Assembly (NCBI GenBank): GCA_002404115.1
Contig: DHJB01000074.1
Coordinates: 30,667-46,185, forward strand
Length of the DNA: 15,519 nt
Source of the DNA: Microbacteriaceae bacterium UBA4731
Lineage (GTDB): Bacteria > Actinomycetota > Actinomycetes > Actinomycetales > Microbacteriaceae
Direction: 5' to 3'
The notes beneath the pieces are model-generated. The model did not search any database. It was not told where the DNA came from and was given only the letters and a program-made list of their open reading frames with translations. The position numbers were made by a program, and so were the translations under genes. This document shows positions 1 to 6,593 of the stretch, in pieces. Every line of letters starts with the position of its first letter. Position 1 is the first letter of the stretch.

Positions 1-849
1 GATCTTGCCGTTGCCGCGGACGGGTCCGTCGAGGCGCTGGAGGTTGCAGTTGACGATGAAGTTGAGGTTGTCGAGGCCTTCGTTGGCTGCAACCTGGAGC
101 TGGCCGCGGCTCTCGACCTCGTCCATTTCGCCGTCGCCGAGGAACGCCCAGACCTGCTGGTCGCTCGCATCCTTGATGCCGCGGTTGGTGAGGTACCGGT
201 TCAGCTGCGCCTGGTAGATCGCGTTGATCGGGCCGAGGCCCATCGACACGGTGGGGAACTGCCAGAACTCGGGCATCAGCCGCGGGTGCGGGTAGGAGGA
301 GATGCCGTTGGGGGCGTGCGACTTCTCCTGGCGGAAGCCGTCGAGCTGGTCGGTGGTCAGACGGCCCTCGAGGAAGGCGCGGGCGTAGGTGCCGGGGGAG
401 GCGTGGCCCTGGACGAAGATCTGGTCGCCGCCGCCCGGGTGGTCCTGGCCGCGGAAGAAGTGGTTGTAGCCAACCTCGTAGAGGGCGGCGGACGACGCGT
501 AGGTGGCGATGTGGCCACCGACGGCGATGCCGGGGCGCTGCGCGCGGTGCACGAGAATGGCCGCGTTCCAGCGGATCCAGGCGCGGTAGCGGCGTTCGAT
601 GTCTTCGTCGCCGGGGAACTCAGGTTCGTTCTCCGCGGCGATGGTGTTGATGTAGTCGGTGGTGGGAACCATCGGCACACCCAGGTGGAGTTCCTTGGAG
701 CGCTTCAGCAGGCTGAGCATGATTTCCCGGCCGCGGCCGTGTCCCTGGGCCGCGACGAGCGCATCCAGGGATTCGGACCATTCGGCCGTTTCCTCCGGGT
801 TCGCGTCAGACTTATCCATGGAATACGGGTCCTGGTCGTTGACAGTCAC
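1..849 (-). CDS. aceE: Pyruvate dehydrogenase E1 component, homodimeric type (5' part, cut by window edge)
   Basis: Thiamine-diphosphate-dependent decarboxylase of the pyruvate dehydrogenase complex, converting pyruvate towards acetyl-CoA in the cytoplasm. The window shows the first 283 codons; the rest of this roughly 900-residue family lies beyond position 1. Visible family motifs include [39 protein letters not shown] and [20 protein letters not shown]. Near the edge, [14 protein letters not shown] begins the ThDP/Mg-binding segment, followed by [23 protein letters not shown] chose the GTG at 849 because it gives [10 protein letters not shown], the usual start in related actinobacteria, and a GAGAAAGG Shine-Dalgarno lies just upstream. 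A downstream in-frame ATG at 819 would remove these residues. Residue V in [10 protein letters not shown] is commonly P in relatives, a minor change. The gene is divergent from the peroxiredoxin, with a 236-bp gap. Confidence 0.97.
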   Translation of the reverse strand, partial: MTVNDQDPYSMDKSDANPEETAEWSESLDALVAAQGHGRGREIMLSLLKRSKELHLGVPMVPTTDYINTIAAENEPEFPGDEDIERRYRAWIRWNAAILVHRAQRPGIAVGGHIATYASSAALYEVGYNHFFRGQDHPGGGDQIFVQGHASPGTYARAFLEGRLTTDQLDGFRQEKSHAPNGISSYPHPRLMPEFWQFPTVSMGLGPINAIYQAQLNRYLTNRGIKDASDQQVWAFLGDGEMDEVESRGQLQVAANEGLDNLNFIVNCNLQRLDGPVRGNGKI

Positions 850-1005
850 ACTCGACCTTTCTCTGGTGGGCAGATTGTGCCCGAATTGGGGAGCCGGAAG
901 CCAAGGGGCTCGGGTCAGCGCCATGAGCACCACGCCAGCCTACTAATCCTAGTTGAGGTGCGCGGGCGGGAATGATGGGCGGCGGCCCCGTCGTGCTCCG
1001 CGCGG

Positions 1006-1034
1006 TTGGATCCCGCATCCGGCAGGGCTATGCT
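1006..1034 (+). promoter_or_regulatory. Probable promoter of the ahpE-like gene
   Basis: TTGGAT at 1006-1011 and TATGCT at 1029-1034 are separated by 17 bases, close to the housekeeping sigma consensus. The predicted transcript starts near 1041, leaving about 45 bases before the ATG at 1086. That leader holds a GGAAAGGAAG ribosome binding site. This is inferred from sequence only. Confidence 0.6.
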
Positions 1035-1085
1035 TTGTCCCCGTGTTCAGCCGCCTCCGTTGGCGGTACGGAAAGGAAGCGCACT

Positions 1086-1553
1086 ATGGCTCTGGAGAAT
1101 GACACCCAGGCACCCGATTTCGAGCTCGTCAACCAGTTCGGCGAGCGGATCCAGCTCAGCCAGTACCGGGGGGAGAAGTCGGTCGCGCTGGTCTTTTTCC
1201 CGCTCGCGTTCTCCGGCATCTGCAGCGGGGAGTTGTGCGAACTGCGTGACAATCTCTCGCTCTTCGCCGACGCGGGGGTCGAGTTGATCGGCATCTCGGT
1301 GGACTCCCGGCACACCCTCCGCGCCTGGGGCGACCAGGAGGGGTACACCTTCAGCCTCGTCGCCGACTTCTGGCCGCACGGCTCGGTCGCCAAGGAATAC
1401 GGCGTCTTCCTCGAGGAGAAGGGTTTCTCGAATCGCGCGACGTTCCTGATCGACCACGGCGGCATCATCCGTGCCAGCTTCATCACCGCGCCGGGCGAAC
1501 CCCGTTCCCTGGGCGCGTACCGGGCCGCACTCGAGGAGCTCCAGCCGGCCTAG
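1086..1553 (+). CDS. ahpE: AhpE-like peroxiredoxin
   Basis: Thiol peroxidase expected to reduce hydrogen peroxide, organic peroxides and peroxynitrite in the cytoplasm. The 155-residue protein matches the mycobacterial AhpE pattern: APDFELVNQFGE near the N-terminus, FFPLAFSGIC around the peroxidatic Cys46, LVADFWPHGSVAKEYGVF in the middle, and a C-terminal PGEPRSLGAYRAAL. The active-site Pro39 and the S/T-x-x-C arrangement (Ser43, Cys46) are present. Unlike M. tuberculosis AhpE, which is 1-Cys at this point, there is a second cysteine five residues on (Cys51). This gives the CxxxxC spacing typical of PrxQ/Bcp enzymes. The ATG at 1086 is favoured over earlier in-frame codons because GGAAAGGAAG precedes it and homology begins there. 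Its stop shares a CTAG with the stop of the convergent DUF1003 gene. Confidence 0.9.
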   Translation: MALENDTQAPDFELVNQFGERIQLSQYRGEKSVALVFFPLAFSGICSGELCELRDNLSLFADAGVELIGISVDSRHTLRAWGDQEGYTFSLVADFWPHGSVAKEYGVFLEEKGFSNRATFLIDHGGIIRASFITAPGEPRSLGAYRAALEELQPA

Positions 1554-2008
1554 CCGCCGCTGCGGTCGTCAGTTCCGGGGGAGGCCAGGACTCCGCCGTG
1601 CAGGGCTACAACGAGCGTGCGCAGTTCGGTGATCATCTGCACCTGGTGCTTGTTGATGGTCATCAGGAGATCGATGTCGGCCTTTGCGGCGAGGTTCGTT
1701 TCGTAGTCGTGCTGGGCGAGGGCTGCCGCGATCCCGTCCTGTCGTTTGGCAGCGATAAGCAGGATCGCTCCCTGCAACCCCGCCAGCATGCTGAGGAACA
1801 GGTTCAGCAGGATGAACGGGTACGAGTCCCAGTGCAGGTTTCGGCTGAGGCCGAAGGTGTTCAGGATCGCCCAGACGCCCATGATCGCCAGGAAGCTGCC
1901 GACGAACGGCCAGCTGCCCATGCCGTTGCGCATGATGTCGGCGGCACGGGCGCCGCGGCTGAGTCCCTGCTGGTGTTTGGTGTGCCAGGTGGGCGGTCCT
2001 TGGGTCAT
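1550..2008 (-). CDS. DUF1003 family membrane protein
   Basis: A 152-residue inner-membrane protein of a widespread family with no established biochemical role. It has a basic, cytoplasm-like N-terminus (TKHQQGLSRGARAADIM). Two hydrophobic segments follow: about residues 32-51 (WPFVGSFLAIMGVWAILNTF) and about 64-85 (PFILLNLFLSMLAGLQGAILL). The family signature WDSYPFILLNLFLS lies between and within them. After the membrane part comes the typical KRQDGIAAALAQHDYETNLAAKADIDLL helix and a soluble tail. Length and motif order are normal for the family. It faces ahpE tail to tail, and the two stop codons are the two strands of one CTAG. No Shine-Dalgarno is visible; a -10 box 6 bases before the ATG suggests a leaderless message. 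Confidence 0.88.
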   Translation of the reverse strand: MTQGPPTWHTKHQQGLSRGARAADIMRNGMGSWPFVGSFLAIMGVWAILNTFGLSRNLHWDSYPFILLNLFLSMLAGLQGAILLIAAKRQDGIAAALAQHDYETNLAAKADIDLLMTINKHQVQMITELRTLVVALHGGVLASPGTDDRSGG

Positions 2009-2014
2009 TCGGTC

Positions 2015-2020
2015 AGTGTA
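2015..2020 (-). promoter_or_regulatory. -10 box of the DUF1003 gene, leaderless layout
   Basis: On the minus strand TACACT is followed by six bases (GACCGA) and then the ATG at 2008. This would place the transcription start at or next to the A of the start codon. The -35 region is poor (GCCCGG at 17 bases). Inferred from sequence. Confidence 0.5.
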
Positions 2021-2051
2021 TGGCGCGCAGCCGCACGCCGGGCCAGCTCGA

Positions 2052-2081
2052 TTCCGACTCGCCCGCGAGTGTCAGTATGAT
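2052..2081 (+). promoter_or_regulatory. Probable tRNA-Val promoter
   Basis: TTCCGA at 2052-2057 and TATGAT at 2076-2081 are separated by 18 bases. The predicted start near 2088 leaves about 33 bases of 5' leader before the mature tRNA at 2121. The -10 is strong and the -35 weak. Confidence 0.45.
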
Positions 2082-2120
2082 GGGAACATCCTGAGTCGCC
2101 GCGCGAGCGCCGCACAGCAG

Positions 2121-2196
2121 GGGCCTTTAGCTCAGTTGGTAGAGCGCCACGTTTACACCGTGGATGTCATCGGTTCGAGCCCGGTAGGGCCCACCA
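2121..2196 (+). tRNA. tRNA-Val (anticodon UAC)
   Basis: A full cloverleaf can be drawn. The acceptor stem pairs GGGCCTT with AGGGCCC, with one G-U pair. The D arm is GCTCAGTTGGTAGAGC. The anticodon stem pairs CCACG with CGTGG around the loop TTTACAC, giving anticodon UAC for valine. The T arm pairs ATCGG with CCGGT around TTCGAGC. The discriminator is A, and CCA is encoded at 2194-2196. Total length is 76 bases including CCA. No clear terminator follows. Eleven bases of its T arm recur about 50 bases downstream. Confidence 0.96.
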
Positions 2197-2229
2197 TATA
2201 AATCCCTGATCACATCGGCATCGGTTCGA
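2168..2229 (+). repeat. 11-bp direct repeat of the tRNA T-arm (possible attachment-site scar)
   Basis: CATCGGTTCGA occurs inside the tRNA-Val T arm at 2168-2178 and again at 2219-2229, just past the gene and at the edge of the region of broken genes. Short copies of a tRNA 3' part beside the tRNA are typical of integration sites. This copy is short, and no integrase is present, so the link is an inference. Confidence 0.35.
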
Positions 2230-2300
2230 TGACGACGGTATGGCTACCTGACGGGGAGCCAGGCCCGAGACCTCCCGGGACGCCTCTCGAGACTGATCGG

Positions 2301-2391
2301 ATGGCGCCATCAACCTCGGACACGGTTCTGCGGACTCCGCGGCTCGAGCTTCGGCCGCCGAGCGACTCCCACTTGCCCGTGATCCTGCGGC
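2301..2391 (+). pseudogene. 5' fragment of a GNAT-family N-acetyltransferase
   Basis: From the ATG at 2301 the reading frame gives MAPSTSDTVLRTPRLELRPP and then SDSHLPVIL. This is the usual beginning of a RimJ-like GNAT acetyltransferase: L-x-T-x-R-L-x-L-R-P, then an acidic D/S-x-x-x-LP helix start. After about position 2390 the frame becomes unrelated arginine-rich sequence and stops at 2456, while a different frame there encodes a VOC protein. Only about 30 of some 170 expected residues remain, so the acetyl-CoA binding motif is missing and no activity is expected. I read it as a gene truncated by a deletion that joined it to the next remnant. Confidence 0.5.
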
Positions 2392-2724
2392 TCCACCAGA
2401 ATTTCTTTCAGCGAAGCCGCAGAGTTCTACGAGCGCGTTCTCGGCCTCGGCATTGAGAGAGAGCCAGACGCGGCGGTTGTGACGATTGGGACGACACGGG
2501 TCGAACTCGTGGAGACAGCCGCCATTGAAGGTGGCCACCACTTTGCGGTCTCGGTCCCTACCAACAAGTTCGCCGAAGCGAAGGAATGGATACAGCAGCG
2601 GGCCGACCTTCTGGTTACTTCCGAATCGGACGAGTTCGAATGCTCGCCATCGTGGAATGCCCGCTCGCTCTACGTCAATGGCCCCGAAAATTCCGTTCTC
2701 GAGTTGATCAGACCAATGGCATGA
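2383..2724 (+). pseudogene. VOC/glyoxalase-family protein lacking its N-terminus
   Basis: The frame is open from the stop at 2380-2382 to the TGA at 2722-2724. It reads TRISFSEAAEFYERVLGLGI, then VVTIGTTRVELVE, GHHFAVSVPTNKFAEAKEWI, PSWNARSLYV and NSVLELIRPMA. These match the beta-alpha-beta-beta-beta units of the vicinal oxygen chelate superfamily (glyoxalase, dioxygenase, bleomycin-resistance proteins). FYERVLGL is the first-helix motif, HHF holds a possible metal ligand, and NSVLELI is the closing strand with a Glu ligand. The first strand is shortened and there is no ATG, GTG or TTG before the FYERVLGL helix. The first usable start, GTG 2479, would delete that helix. AGA, ATA and AAG codons are more frequent than in neighbouring genes, suggesting transfer. 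The substrate cannot be told. Confidence 0.65.
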
Positions 2725-2893
2725 GTGTTGCGGCGAAAGAATGGCCATCGATCGTCCCCTCGACTTTGACGGCCCGTCGAGTCGCGAAGAGTTCGGCTGA
2801 TCCCGGCACGGTCACGTACGTCGGGAATGCCCCGTCCTTGTCAATCGGTCCGGTGAAGGGCGGCCATTCGCGCGGCCCCGTCGTACCGAAGGC
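2708..2893 (-). pseudogene. DUF1905-domain fragment
   Basis: On the minus strand a 61-codon frame between stops (TAA at 2894-2896, TGA at 2708-2710) reads FTGPIDKDGAFPTYVTVP, then ELFATRRAVKVEGTIDGHSF and AATLMPLV. The VKVxGTIDGHxFxxxLMP stretch is characteristic of the DUF1905 domain, a small beta-barrel of unknown function often joined to a YdeI/OmpD-associated tail. Homologues continue with a glycine-rich turn after LMP, but here a stop follows within three codons. There is no good start codon at the front either. The piece therefore seems cut at both ends. Its end lies against, and overlaps by about 17 bases, the end of the VOC remnant on the other strand. I infer a second junction near 2715-2725. 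Confidence 0.55.
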
Positions 2894-3239
2894 TTACAGT
2901 TCGAGGTGCTCCGCGACGCCTCGTCCGACATCCTTGCCTTCACTTCACACCCCTCATGACGGCCGCGTGAGTGGCCCGGTGCTGGGCGGCTAACGGTCCT
3001 GGCTTCATGCCCCAGCGGCGCCGCCAGAGCACGGAGTCGCCGGTGAGGCGGCATGTCGCGAGCTTGTAAGCTTGTTCTACCGGCCCAGATGCCGGTACGC
3101 ATTTGCCCTACTGGCGATACGCTGAGGTCAGGCGGCCGGGGGGCCGCACCCACGAGGAAAGCCGGTCGGTCCGCCGCGGAGCGGGATGATCCTGAGGTCA
3201 TGATGACAACCCGACACGTTCGCCTGGCTCGCCTACATC
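2894..3239. other. Stretch without an intact gene
   Basis: No protein family can be recognised here on either strand. A plus-strand run at about 2885-2960 (GLQFEVLRDASSDILAFTSH, then PS and a stop) looks like the C-terminal end of some protein, but is too short to place. The stretch also contains a perfect hairpin at 3078-3097 and two copies of CTGAGGTCA (3122-3130 and 3192-3200). A longer minus-strand open frame spanning 2812-3291 is arginine- and proline-rich and looks like chance. Confidence 0.5.
3078..3097. repeat. Perfect 7-bp inverted repeat, hairpin
   Basis: TACCGGC at 3078-3084 and GCCGGTA at 3091-3097 flank a six-base loop, CCAGAT. No T-run follows on either strand, so a standard terminator is unlikely. 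It lies about 150 bases before the GAF-ANTAR genes. A hexaloop stem of this type resembles half of an ANTAR target, but only one stem is evident. Confidence 0.45.
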
Positions 3240-3245
3240 GTGACC

Positions 3246-4038
3246 ATGCCTGATCGGGCGGCCTTCGGGGCTGCGGTCGCGGAGCTGTCAACGGCGCATG
3301 AACAGCGGACGAGCCTGTGTCGTCCCTTCATGCGCGCACTGCCCATCTCCGGTGCCGCGATTTCGACGCTAGGCGGCCCATTTGGAACAGAGACGGTGTG
3401 CGCGAGCGACACCCGAGCTGCGCGGATCGATGAACTGCAGTTCGACCTGGGCGAAGGACCCTGTTGGGATGCCCTGAGGATGCGCCGCCCGGTGCTCACG
3501 AACGACGTCAAGGGATCCGCGCATCCGGCTTGGCCAGTCTTCGTGGAGGCGCTCGGTGACGTTAAAGTAGGCGCCCTGTACGCCTTCCCGCTGGCGATCG
3601 GTTCGCTGGACATCGGAGCGGTCGATCTGTACTCGGGGAAACCCGGGGGGTCTCACCGAGCCGCAGATCCTGGATGCGGTTGCTCTGTCGACCATCGCCG
3701 CGGTGCAGGTGCTGCGCCGAGCCCTGGCCTCCCAGACCGTGAAGCCCGACGTCGAGGGTGATGACGGGTATTCCCGGCGCGTGGTGCACCAGGCGACCGG
3801 GATGGTGCTGGCGCAGCTCCGACTGTCGGCCGTCGACGCGCTCCTGGTCATCCACGGCTACGCGTTTTCGCACGGCCTCACGGTGCGGGAGGCCGCGGCG
3901 GACATCGTGGCACGGCGATTGGATTTCTCCCCCCATTTGAACGAGTCGTACGATGGAAAACATGGTGACGCAGACACGGGAAGGTCAGCTGGTCGAGACC
4001 TTCGTTACTCTCGCCGACACGCTCGTTGTCGGCTTTGA
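3246..4038 (+). pseudogene. GAF-ANTAR regulator interrupted by a +1 frameshift
   Basis: The first frame (ATG 3246 to TGA 3759-3761) encodes a GAF sensor domain, with AAISTLGGPFGTETVCASD, FDLGEGPCWDAL and VGALYAFPLAIGSLDIGAVD. It loses homology after LYSGKPGG. The next frame continues at once with LTEPQILDAVALSTIAAVQV, then a full ANTAR domain (VVHQATGMVLAQLRLSAVDA, HGLTVREAAADIVARRLDF), ending at 4038. The switch falls in the G-run 3645-3650; removing one G restores a continuous reading frame of 263 codons. Known ANTAR domains bind paired hexaloop hairpins in RNA and prevent transcription termination. The start has no clear Shine-Dalgarno; TACATC sits six bases before the ATG. The last 86 bases overlap the next GAF-ANTAR gene. 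It may be a true mutation, a phase-variable tract, or a sequence error. Confidence 0.8.
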
Positions 4039-4675
4039 CATCGTTGACCTCTTACACACTCTTGTCGAGAAGTGCGCGCTTCTGTTCGAGGCCTCCGCAG
4101 CCGGCATTATCCTTTCGGCCGGCGACGGCGAACTCGAGGTGGTTGCCTCGACGAATGAACGCAGTCGTCTCGTTGAAATCCTGCAGCTTCGCTCCGGTAG
4201 CGGACCTTGCGTTGAATGCTTCACGAGCGGCAGCGTCGTTTCGGTCCCGGACATCGACGCCGTCGGACCCAAATGGCCGAGGTTCCGCGCCGGGGCCCTC
4301 GAGCAGGGCTTCGCGTCCATGCGGGCCGTCCCGCTGCGGTTGCGGGCGACGACAATTGGCTCCCTCAACTTGTTCTGGGATCGACTCGGCGGCCTGGGCG
4401 AGCAGGATGGCGTCACGGTGCAGGCGCTGGTCGACGTGGCCACCATCGGAATCCTTCAGGAGCGCGCCATCCGGGAGAGCGATGTGGCGAGGCAGCAGTT
4501 GCAGCACGCCCTCAGCAGCCGGGTGCTGATCGAACAGGCCAAGGGCGTGCTCGCTTTCACCCACGACGCCAACATGGACGAGGCATTCGTGCTGCTCCGC
4601 ACGTATGCCCGGAACGCTGGCGTGCCGCTCGCCGATGTGGCCGAGCGCATCGTGAATCGCACCCTCGAGCTCTAA
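3953..4675 (+). CDS. GAF-ANTAR transcription antitermination regulator
   Basis: A 240-residue cytoplasmic regulator. Residues about 15-165 form a GAF domain (VETFVTLADTLVVGFDIVDL, LFEASAAGIILSAGDGELEV, LRSGSGPCVECFTSG, MRAVPLRLRATTIGSLNLFW) that should sense a small molecule or redox signal. Residues about 180-238 form the ANTAR domain (ALSSRVLIEQAKGVLAFTHD, MDEAFVLLRTYARNAGVPLA, DVAERIVNRTL), including the conserved IEQAKGVL helix. Family members bind nascent RNA and stop terminator formation. It is the second of a tandem pair, and its start lies inside the end of the frameshifted first copy. ATG 3953 has only a weak GAACGAG upstream; ATG 3962 (MVTQTREG) is an equally possible start. The two copies share architecture but not close sequence, so they are old duplicates or separate acquisitions. 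Ligand and targets are unknown. Confidence 0.88.
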   Translation: MENMVTQTREGQLVETFVTLADTLVVGFDIVDLLHTLVEKCALLFEASAAGIILSAGDGELEVVASTNERSRLVEILQLRSGSGPCVECFTSGSVVSVPDIDAVGPKWPRFRAGALEQGFASMRAVPLRLRATTIGSLNLFWDRLGGLGEQDGVTVQALVDVATIGILQERAIRESDVARQQLQHALSSRVLIEQAKGVLAFTHDANMDEAFVLLRTYARNAGVPLADVAERIVNRTLEL

Positions 4676-4676
4676 G

Positions 4677-4697
4677 CCGGCACCGCGGGCCTGCCGG
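4677..4697 (+). terminator. Hairpin after the GAF-ANTAR gene, possible terminator
   Basis: CCGGCA at 4677-4682 pairs with TGCCGG at 4692-4697 around a nine-base GC-rich loop, immediately after the stop codon at 4673-4675. There is no T-run. Many actinobacterial terminators lack one, so termination is possible but unproven. Confidence 0.3.
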
Positions 4698-4703
4698 GCG
4701 ACG

Positions 4704-4709
4704 TACACT
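4704..4709 (+). promoter_or_regulatory. Possible -10 box of the 4774 gene
   Basis: TACACT fits the -10 pattern and would give a start near 4716 and a leader of about 58 bases with a good ribosome binding site. The -35 region is not convincing. Confidence 0.3.
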
Positions 4710-4773
4710 TGTCTCGTCGCCCCGGACCCTGGCAGCACACGTTTCAGTCGTGAGCTATCGAGGGAAGAGACCC

Positions 4774-5112
4774 GTGAAGCGCATATTCCACCCCGGGGGT
4801 TCCGTCATCACGGGAAGCGACCTGGCGGATGCCGTGCTGCTGTACGCGGAAGCGCTCAGCAACCGAAGACAAGTTGACGTCGTGGACATCCCGGTCGTCG
4901 GGGATGACGGACTCCCAGGCCGCGCCCAGTTCCTGATCGGTGCGGCGAGCCAGCTGGTGAGTGTGACAGCCGAGCAGGGGTCCCGCGAACTCGTCGAGCA
5001 GGGTACGACGGACCTCCTGCACCTGAAGGCGCGTAACCGGGGCACCGAGATGCCGGCGGCCTGGTTCAGCGATGAGCTGGAATCGACGCAGTTCGACGAC
5101 TTCGACTACTGA
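4774..5112 (+). CDS. Small conserved-looking protein of unknown function
   Basis: A 112-residue protein that I do not assign to a named family. The GTG at 4774 is preceded by a strong GAGGGAAGAG Shine-Dalgarno at 4761-4770, so it is very likely translated. The protein begins VKRIFHPGGSVITGSDLADA and has a helix LADAVLLYAEALSNRR. An alternating hydrophobic stretch follows (VDVVDIPVVGDDGLPGRAQF), then LIGAASQLVSVTAEQGSREL, a pattern like a small alpha/beta fold. There are no membrane segments, signal peptide or cysteines. It ends in an acidic, aromatic tail (ELESTQFDDFDY). Its stop lies in the same seven bases as the stop of the convergent allophanate hydrolase remnant. Codon use is native. No function is offered. 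Confidence 0.75.
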   Translation: MKRIFHPGGSVITGSDLADAVLLYAEALSNRRQVDVVDIPVVGDDGLPGRAQFLIGAASQLVSVTAEQGSRELVEQGTTDLLHLKARNRGTEMPAAWFSDELESTQFDDFDY

Positions 5113-6593
5113 CGCCGGTAGGCGCGCCACCCGCCGAACTCGCTGACGTCCGGCGCTCCGTCGAAGGCGTGCGGTTCGCAGACGAAGCCGTGCACGGTCG
5201 ATCCGTCGGCGAGTTCCACCGTGCCGATTGCCAACGGCGACGCCACGAGGGATACGAATCGGCCGAACGCGCGTGCGTCGAGCCGGTACACCTCGACTTC
5301 GATCCGGACGCCGCCGGTGCTCACCCGGCGCAAGGCGGGCTTCGGCGGAACGGTGCCGGGAAGCGCGTGCAGGCGGTACACGGCCGCGGTGGCCGTGCGC
5401 ATCGCGAACGTGGCGCCGAGATCGGTGAGTTCGCCGTTGAGCGGCATACCCGAAAGGTGCGCTCCCACGACGGCGAGCAGGACATCGTCGACGCCACCTC
5501 CGCCTCCCGTTTCGGCCGGCAGGGAGGGGCGGTCGGCGCTCACCCGCGCGTACCCGGTAGCGCCGAGCGGCCCGCCAACCAGCCGTTCGATCGCGGCGGC
5601 GATGCCGGCGAGCGAGCCGTCCGATCCCGCCGGCGCGCTCACCGTGACGCCGAAAGGCAGCCCGTTCGACGCGATGGAGCAGGGCACCGCGATGGCCGCG
5701 AGATCGAGGATGTTCGTGAACGTCGTGAACTGACCGAGACGGCTGTTGAGGGCGATCGGATCGGCCAGCATCTCCTCGACCGTAAACGTGGTGGTGACGG
5801 TCGGCGTGAGCAGCGCATCGACGCTCCGCCAGAGCGGCGCGATCCCCGCAGCGATGCGGCGGGCCTCGTCGAAGTCCCTGAACACCTGCGTTCCCGGCGT
5901 CGACCTGCCGGCGGACAGGACCCGGCTGATCACCGGATGCACGGCGTCCGGGTTCTCGTCGAGGAACGCCTCGATCCCGGAGAGCCGTTCGGCGAGCCAG
6001 CCGCCGGCGTAGAGTTTGCGTCCGGCATCGTAGAACGGCGTGAACGACGTTTCGACGAGCTGCACGCCCGCCGCCAGGAGCGCGTCGAGGAACGATGACC
6101 ACGCCGATTCGGTCGCCCGGTTGCCGGCGAAGTCGATGTCGGCTGGGCGCGGAACCGCGAGCACGAGGGTGTGCAGGGGCCGGGGGACCGGGCGCGGCGA
6201 CGGCACGGGCAGGTCGCGCGACCAGGCATCGCCTTCATCCCGCCCGGCGAGCACGGAGAGGACCAGCGCCCCATCGGCCACCGTCAGCGAGAAGACGCTC
6301 GCGCAATCGAGTGACCGGCACGCCGGCAGGAGTCCGCTCGTGCTGACCAGGCCGAAGCTCGGCTTGGTCCCGACCGTGTTGGTGAGCGCGGCGGGGACGC
6401 GGCCGGAGCCGGCCGTGTCGGTTCCCAGGGAGAATGTCACGAGCCCGGCCGAAACAGCCACTCCGGATCCCGAACTGGACCCGCCGGAGATCCGGGTGTG
6501 ATCGAAGGGCGTCGTGGGGGCGCCGTACGGAGAGCGTGTTCCGTTCAGGCCGGTTGCGAACTGGTCGAGGTTGCCGGTCGCGCCGAGTGACGG
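5106..6593 (-). pseudogene. atzF: Allophanate hydrolase lacking its N-terminus and catalytic lysine
   Basis: Intact enzymes of this family hydrolyse allophanate to ammonia and CO2 in urea breakdown. The frame, open from the TGA at 6594-6596, holds most of the amidase-signature domain. It has NLDQFATGLNGTRSPYG, the GGSSSGSG cis-serine loop (about codon 39), and GTDTAGSGRVPAALTNTVGT with the nucleophile serine (about codon 63). The complete C-terminal domain typical of AtzF/DUR1 follows, with LAVVGAHLSGMPLNGELTDL, RIEVEVYRLDARAFGRF and TVELADGSTVHGFVCEPHAF. About 495 codons remain of some 570-600. Just before NLDQFATG, where the catalytic lysine of KDN(L/I)D should be, the sequence reads GATGN and a stop lies six codons earlier. 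No start codon precedes the cis-serine loop; GTG 6461 would remove it. I infer a 5' deletion. No urea carboxylase gene is nearby. Confidence 0.85.

Noticed and set aside
286..975. 229-codon plus-strand open frame
   Set aside because: It lies antisense to aceE, whose protein motifs are unambiguous; the plus-strand product is Val/Gly/Arg-rich with no family resemblance. It is a high-GC shadow.
3122..3200. Direct repeat CTGAGGTCA (3122-3130, 3192-3200) as a regulator site
   Set aside because: Two nine-base copies 70 bases apart, with no symmetry or link to a known regulator; could be chance.
2197..3240. Insertion sequence or transposase remnant
   Set aside because: I looked for terminal inverted repeats, target duplications and DDE or integrase motifs and found none; only the short tRNA-arm repeat supports mobility.
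2812..3291. 159-codon minus-strand open frame in the gene-poor stretch
   Set aside because: Arg/Pro/Ser-rich, no ribosome site, no recognisable domain, and it overlaps the start of the GAF-ANTAR gene.
4677..4697. ANTAR-type antiterminator RNA after the second GAF-ANTAR gene
   Set aside because: There is one stem with a nine-base loop, not two stems with six-base loops having the expected A1/G4 bases.
4744..6102. 452-codon minus-strand open frame
   Set aside because: It crosses the 4774 gene and reads the allophanate hydrolase in a wrong frame; arginine-rich without motifs.
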